DNA of 64,000 nt, taken from Peribacillus alkalitolerans (GTDB taxonomy: Bacteria > Bacillota > Bacilli > Bacillales > DSM-1321). The stretch spans positions 124,001 through 188,000 of the forward strand of contig NZ_JAAGVZ010000002.1 in assembly GCF_010882125.1 (NCBI RefSeq). The letters run 5' to 3'. Positions 62,045-64,000 of this stretch are shown one piece after another; the stretch's first letter is position 1; each line of letters begins with the position of its first letter. Both the position numbers and the translations under genes were made by a program. Under the pieces are notes generated by a model that did no database searches, was not told the DNA's origin, and was given only the letters and a program-made list of their open reading frames with translations.

Positions 62045-62629
62045 TTACTCTGCTCTTTTTTCGGTCACTGCATCACAAATCACGTTATACATACGCTCAA
62101 CTCCTGTATCTGATGCTTCAAAACTATATGCGTTTTCTTTAGCTATTCCTATACTGTCTGCTTCTTCTGCTGCATCAATGTTTGCTCCCATGAAAATAAA
62201 TTCCCAATTGTATTTCTCTTGTTGATGTTTAATGAGTTCTTTTACTTTTCTATAAGTGAATTCACGACTAGCATTTTCCATTCCGTCTGTTGTGATTACA
62301 AAAATCACCTTGCCAGGCCTATTTTCAATATTCGTCATAGATAATCTATGCCCAACTTGCAATATGGACTTTCCTACAGCATCCAATAGCGCTGTACACC
62401 CTCTAACGTAGTATTCCTCTTCTGTAAGCCTTGCCTGGTTTGCATCAATTCCATTCCAAAGCACTTCATAATGATCATCAAAAAGAACCGTTGTAAGATT
62501 GGTTTCTCCTTCAAGCTGGCATTGCCTTTTAATGAAAGCATTAAAACCACCAATCGTATCACTTTCAAGACCAGCCATAGAACCGCTTCTGTCCAAAAGG
62601 AATATAATTTCTGTAGAATTCTTACTCAT
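62045..62629 (-). CDS. vWA domain protein (TerY-like)
   Basis: A 194-residue von Willebrand factor A protein. The metal-ion-dependent adhesion site is complete: DRSGSM (Asp13, Ser15, Ser17) and TTDGME. It has no membrane segment and resembles stand-alone cytoplasmic vWA proteins such as TerY. The ATG at 62629 follows GAGAGG; a frame to 62740 runs further without support. It is divergent from the helical protein gene 100 bp away. Confidence 0.87.
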   Translation of the reverse strand: MSKNSTEIIFLLDRSGSMAGLESDTIGGFNAFIKRQCQLEGETNLTTVLFDDHYEVLWNGIDANQARLTEEEYYVRGCTALLDAVGKSILQVGHRLSMTNIENRPGKVIFVITTDGMENASREFTYRKVKELIKHQQEKYNWEFIFMGANIDAAEEADSIGIAKENAYSFEASDTGVERMYNVICDAVTEKRAE

Positions 62630-62728
62630 ACATTTCAGCCTCTCTTTAATTAGGATGATATAATAATAGCTAAGAAATTTCGTAAGTTGGTCGCCTCTAA
62701 AGCGACATTTAAGGGAGGTTGACAATGC

Positions 62729-63229
62729 ATGCTTGATCAAAAGCTGCTTATGGAATTGCAGGAGTATATTGATAAATACTTAATTACTGAAGATTTGATT
62801 TTATATAGTTCAGTCGAGAAATATGAGGACATTATTGAAGATTTGCAAGAAAGTGAAATTGATGACTTTATCAATAGTCACCGACAGCCAACTTTTCAAA
62901 CAGTATTGTTTAACTACATTGATGAAATTGGGGTGAATGACCCTGAGGTATATAAGAAAGCGGGAATTGACAGAAAGCTCTTTTCAAAAATCCGATCAAA
63001 ACCAGACTACCATCCAAGAAAAACTACCATTCTTGCCCTTGCACTGGCACTTGAGTTATCAAAAAAAGAAACCGACAAACTCCTGATTTCAGCCGGTTAT
63101 TCCTTGTCAGACAGTGATACTACGGATTTAATTATTCAATTTTGCCTAGAGAAAAAAATCTATGATATTGATCATGTTAATCAGATGCTTGATTATTATA
63201 GTATGAAGACTTTAAGTGGAGTGAAATAA
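62729..63229 (+). CDS. helical regulator-like protein beside a vWA gene
   Basis: A 166-residue, all-helical protein. The segment KAGIDRKLFSKIRSKPDYHP, followed by KKETDKLLISAGYSLS and DLIIQFCLEKKIYDIDHVN, is a recurrent C-terminal module that I have seen beside vWA, macro-domain and kinase genes; it looks HTH-like. The ATG at 62729 has GGGAGG 10 nt before it. Divergent pairing with the vWA gene implies a shared function. No catalytic motif. Confidence 0.7.
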   Translation: MLDQKLLMELQEYIDKYLITEDLILYSSVEKYEDIIEDLQESEIDDFINSHRQPTFQTVLFNYIDEIGVNDPEVYKKAGIDRKLFSKIRSKPDYHPRKTTILALALALELSKKETDKLLISAGYSLSDSDTTDLIIQFCLEKKIYDIDHVNQMLDYYSMKTLSGVK

Positions 63230-63319
63230 AAGAGGAAATAAAACAGTTTTCCAATAGAACGAATATTGACGGTTTTGATTAAGAAACTTGAATACTCGAT
63301 TCAATCATTCGTAAATACA

Positions 63320-63365
63320 TGTCAGGCACCAGAAAAAGAAATCGGTTCTCTAGTGGTGCTTGACA
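63320..63365. repeat. short inverted repeat TGTCAGGCACCA/TGGTGCTTGACA
   Basis: Arms of 12 bp with one mismatch around a 22-bp loop in the gap between the helical regulator and VOC genes. Similar TGTCAGGCACC palindromes recur in Bacillus genomes as small dispersed repeats. No other copy is seen in this window. Confidence 0.5.
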
Positions 63366-63446
63366 CGGATAATAAGAAAAATGGAAAAAATTCAGCGTTG
63401 AATCTTATCAAGGACGAAAAAAAATCAATGTTGGACAAGTTTTCAT

Positions 63447-63812
63447 TTACTTTCCAACTAATACAAACACATTCCCATCAGGGGCTTCCATTACAGCAAT
63501 ATGCCCAGATTCTGTTGCAAAGGGAGTCCTAATCCATTGGATTTCTTCGTTTTTGCTTAATTGGGCGTGTGCTTGACGGACATCTTCAACAACAATTTCA
63601 ACTTCTGTGAAATTGTTTTCAGGATGATTACTTAGCACAAGTTCAGAACTATCTTTTTGAGGGAATTTTAAACCTATTAATATCCATGTATTTCCACTTT
63701 CCAAGTTTCTTTCTATCTTCCAATTTTCCGCCAAACCCATTGATGTATAAAAAGCAGTGGATTTCTCAATATCATTTGTATGAATACAAACACACTCTAA
63801 CTTCTTAAACAT
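63447..63812 (-). CDS. VOC family protein
   Basis: A 121-residue VOC-fold protein (FKKLECVCIHTNDIEKSTAF, and IAVMEAPDGNVFVLVGK at the end). The ATG at 63812 follows AAAAGGAG; the frame to 63857 extends before it. It probably binds a metal and a small ligand. The 63813-64000 stretch holds its promoter region and no supported gene. Confidence 0.86.
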   Translation of the reverse strand: MFKKLECVCIHTNDIEKSTAFYTSMGLAENWKIERNLESGNTWILIGLKFPQKDSSELVLSNHPENNFTEVEIVVEDVRQAHAQLSKNEEIQWIRTPFATESGHIAVMEAPDGNVFVLVGK

Positions 63813-64000
63813 ATAATCATCTCCTTTTGTTATAAAACAAGAACAAACGTTCCGCATAAATATATACTACTATTTTCCATTTTTTATAGCAACATTATAT
63901 TAGAATAGTGCCTTTACTAAAAGGAGATAAAATAATTAAAATGTATTCCATACTAGCATTATTTAATAGAAGAGTCAGAGGCTGGGGATGTTCGTTATAG

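Noticed and set aside
63266-63532. 88-codon plus-strand frame after the helical regulator
   Set aside because: Starts with TTG without a good site, contains the inverted repeat and overlaps the VOC gene on the other strand by 86 bp.
63941-64000. 19-residue plus-strand frame at the right edge
   Set aside because: Ribosome site is 13 nt away and the frame is too short to judge.

Overview
The window is chromosomal DNA of a low-GC, endospore-forming Bacillaceae bacterium. The evidence is an H-type small acid-soluble spore protein, two CotF-like coat proteins, an AprX-type intracellular subtilase, Bacillus-style AGGAGG ribosome binding sites, a T-box leader, a SigW-type promoter, and the PspA/NfeD/flotillin operon. 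I see no rRNA, tRNA, CRISPR array, prophage or complete insertion sequence. The species cannot be named from the sequence alone.

Region 1 (1-14605, minus strand) is a large amino-acid catabolic block. It runs from D-serine ammonia-lyase (dsdA) through a polar amino-acid ABC importer, a four-gene FAD/iron-sulfur dehydrogenase of the HcnABC/opine-oxidase/D-hydroxyproline-dehydrogenase type, a DUF3870 protein, a CoA-transferase pair, a thiolase, two class III aminotransferases and an aldehyde dehydrogenase, to a partial M81 (MlrC-like) metallopeptidase. The parts fit uptake, oxidative deamination, transamination, aldehyde oxidation and thiolytic cleavage of an amino-acid-like compound. The substrate cannot be read from sequence and no regulator lies inside the block.

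Region 2 (14660-22600) holds a mobile GC-rich repeat, a paired SMR exporter, and a PotABCD-like importer operon with a secreted-type phosphodiesterase/phosphatase, a DeoR regulator and a Cof-type HAD phosphatase, which suggests scavenging of an organophosphate. Two strong hairpins separate the binding-protein/phosphatase genes from the permease genes.

Region 3 (22600-36400) is a run of small accessory genes: GNAT, ANT(6)-like adenylyltransferase, uridine-kinase-like protein, EamA exporter, VOC, NUDIX, DinB and others. Two items stand out. The EamA exporter is preceded by a leader peptide and mutually exclusive stems laid out like an ermC-type translational attenuator. A full-length glutaminyl-tRNA synthetase, unusual for Bacillus relatives, carries its own T-box. 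pxpB and pxpC are intact, but the adjoining pxpA is a deleted pseudogene.

Region 4 (36400-47800) carries the SigW-type pspA-nfeD-floT membrane-stress operon, a lipoprotein, SRPBCC proteins, an ArsR-SRPBCC regulator behind a nested palindromic operator, and two MFS exporters.

Region 5 (47800-64000) has trhO with a mobile repeat inserted just upstream, a MarR-GNAT gene split by a frameshift, spore-related genes, aprX, katA, and a divergent vWA/helical-regulator pair.

Three copies of one non-coding mobile repeat family (14668, 28174 and 49021) are present. Two are bounded by exact 8-bp direct repeats and the third by a 6-of-8 match, so they look like MITEs. Several decayed gene remnants (16528, 22599, 35113, 42925, 49290, 61631) show that this region has been losing genes.
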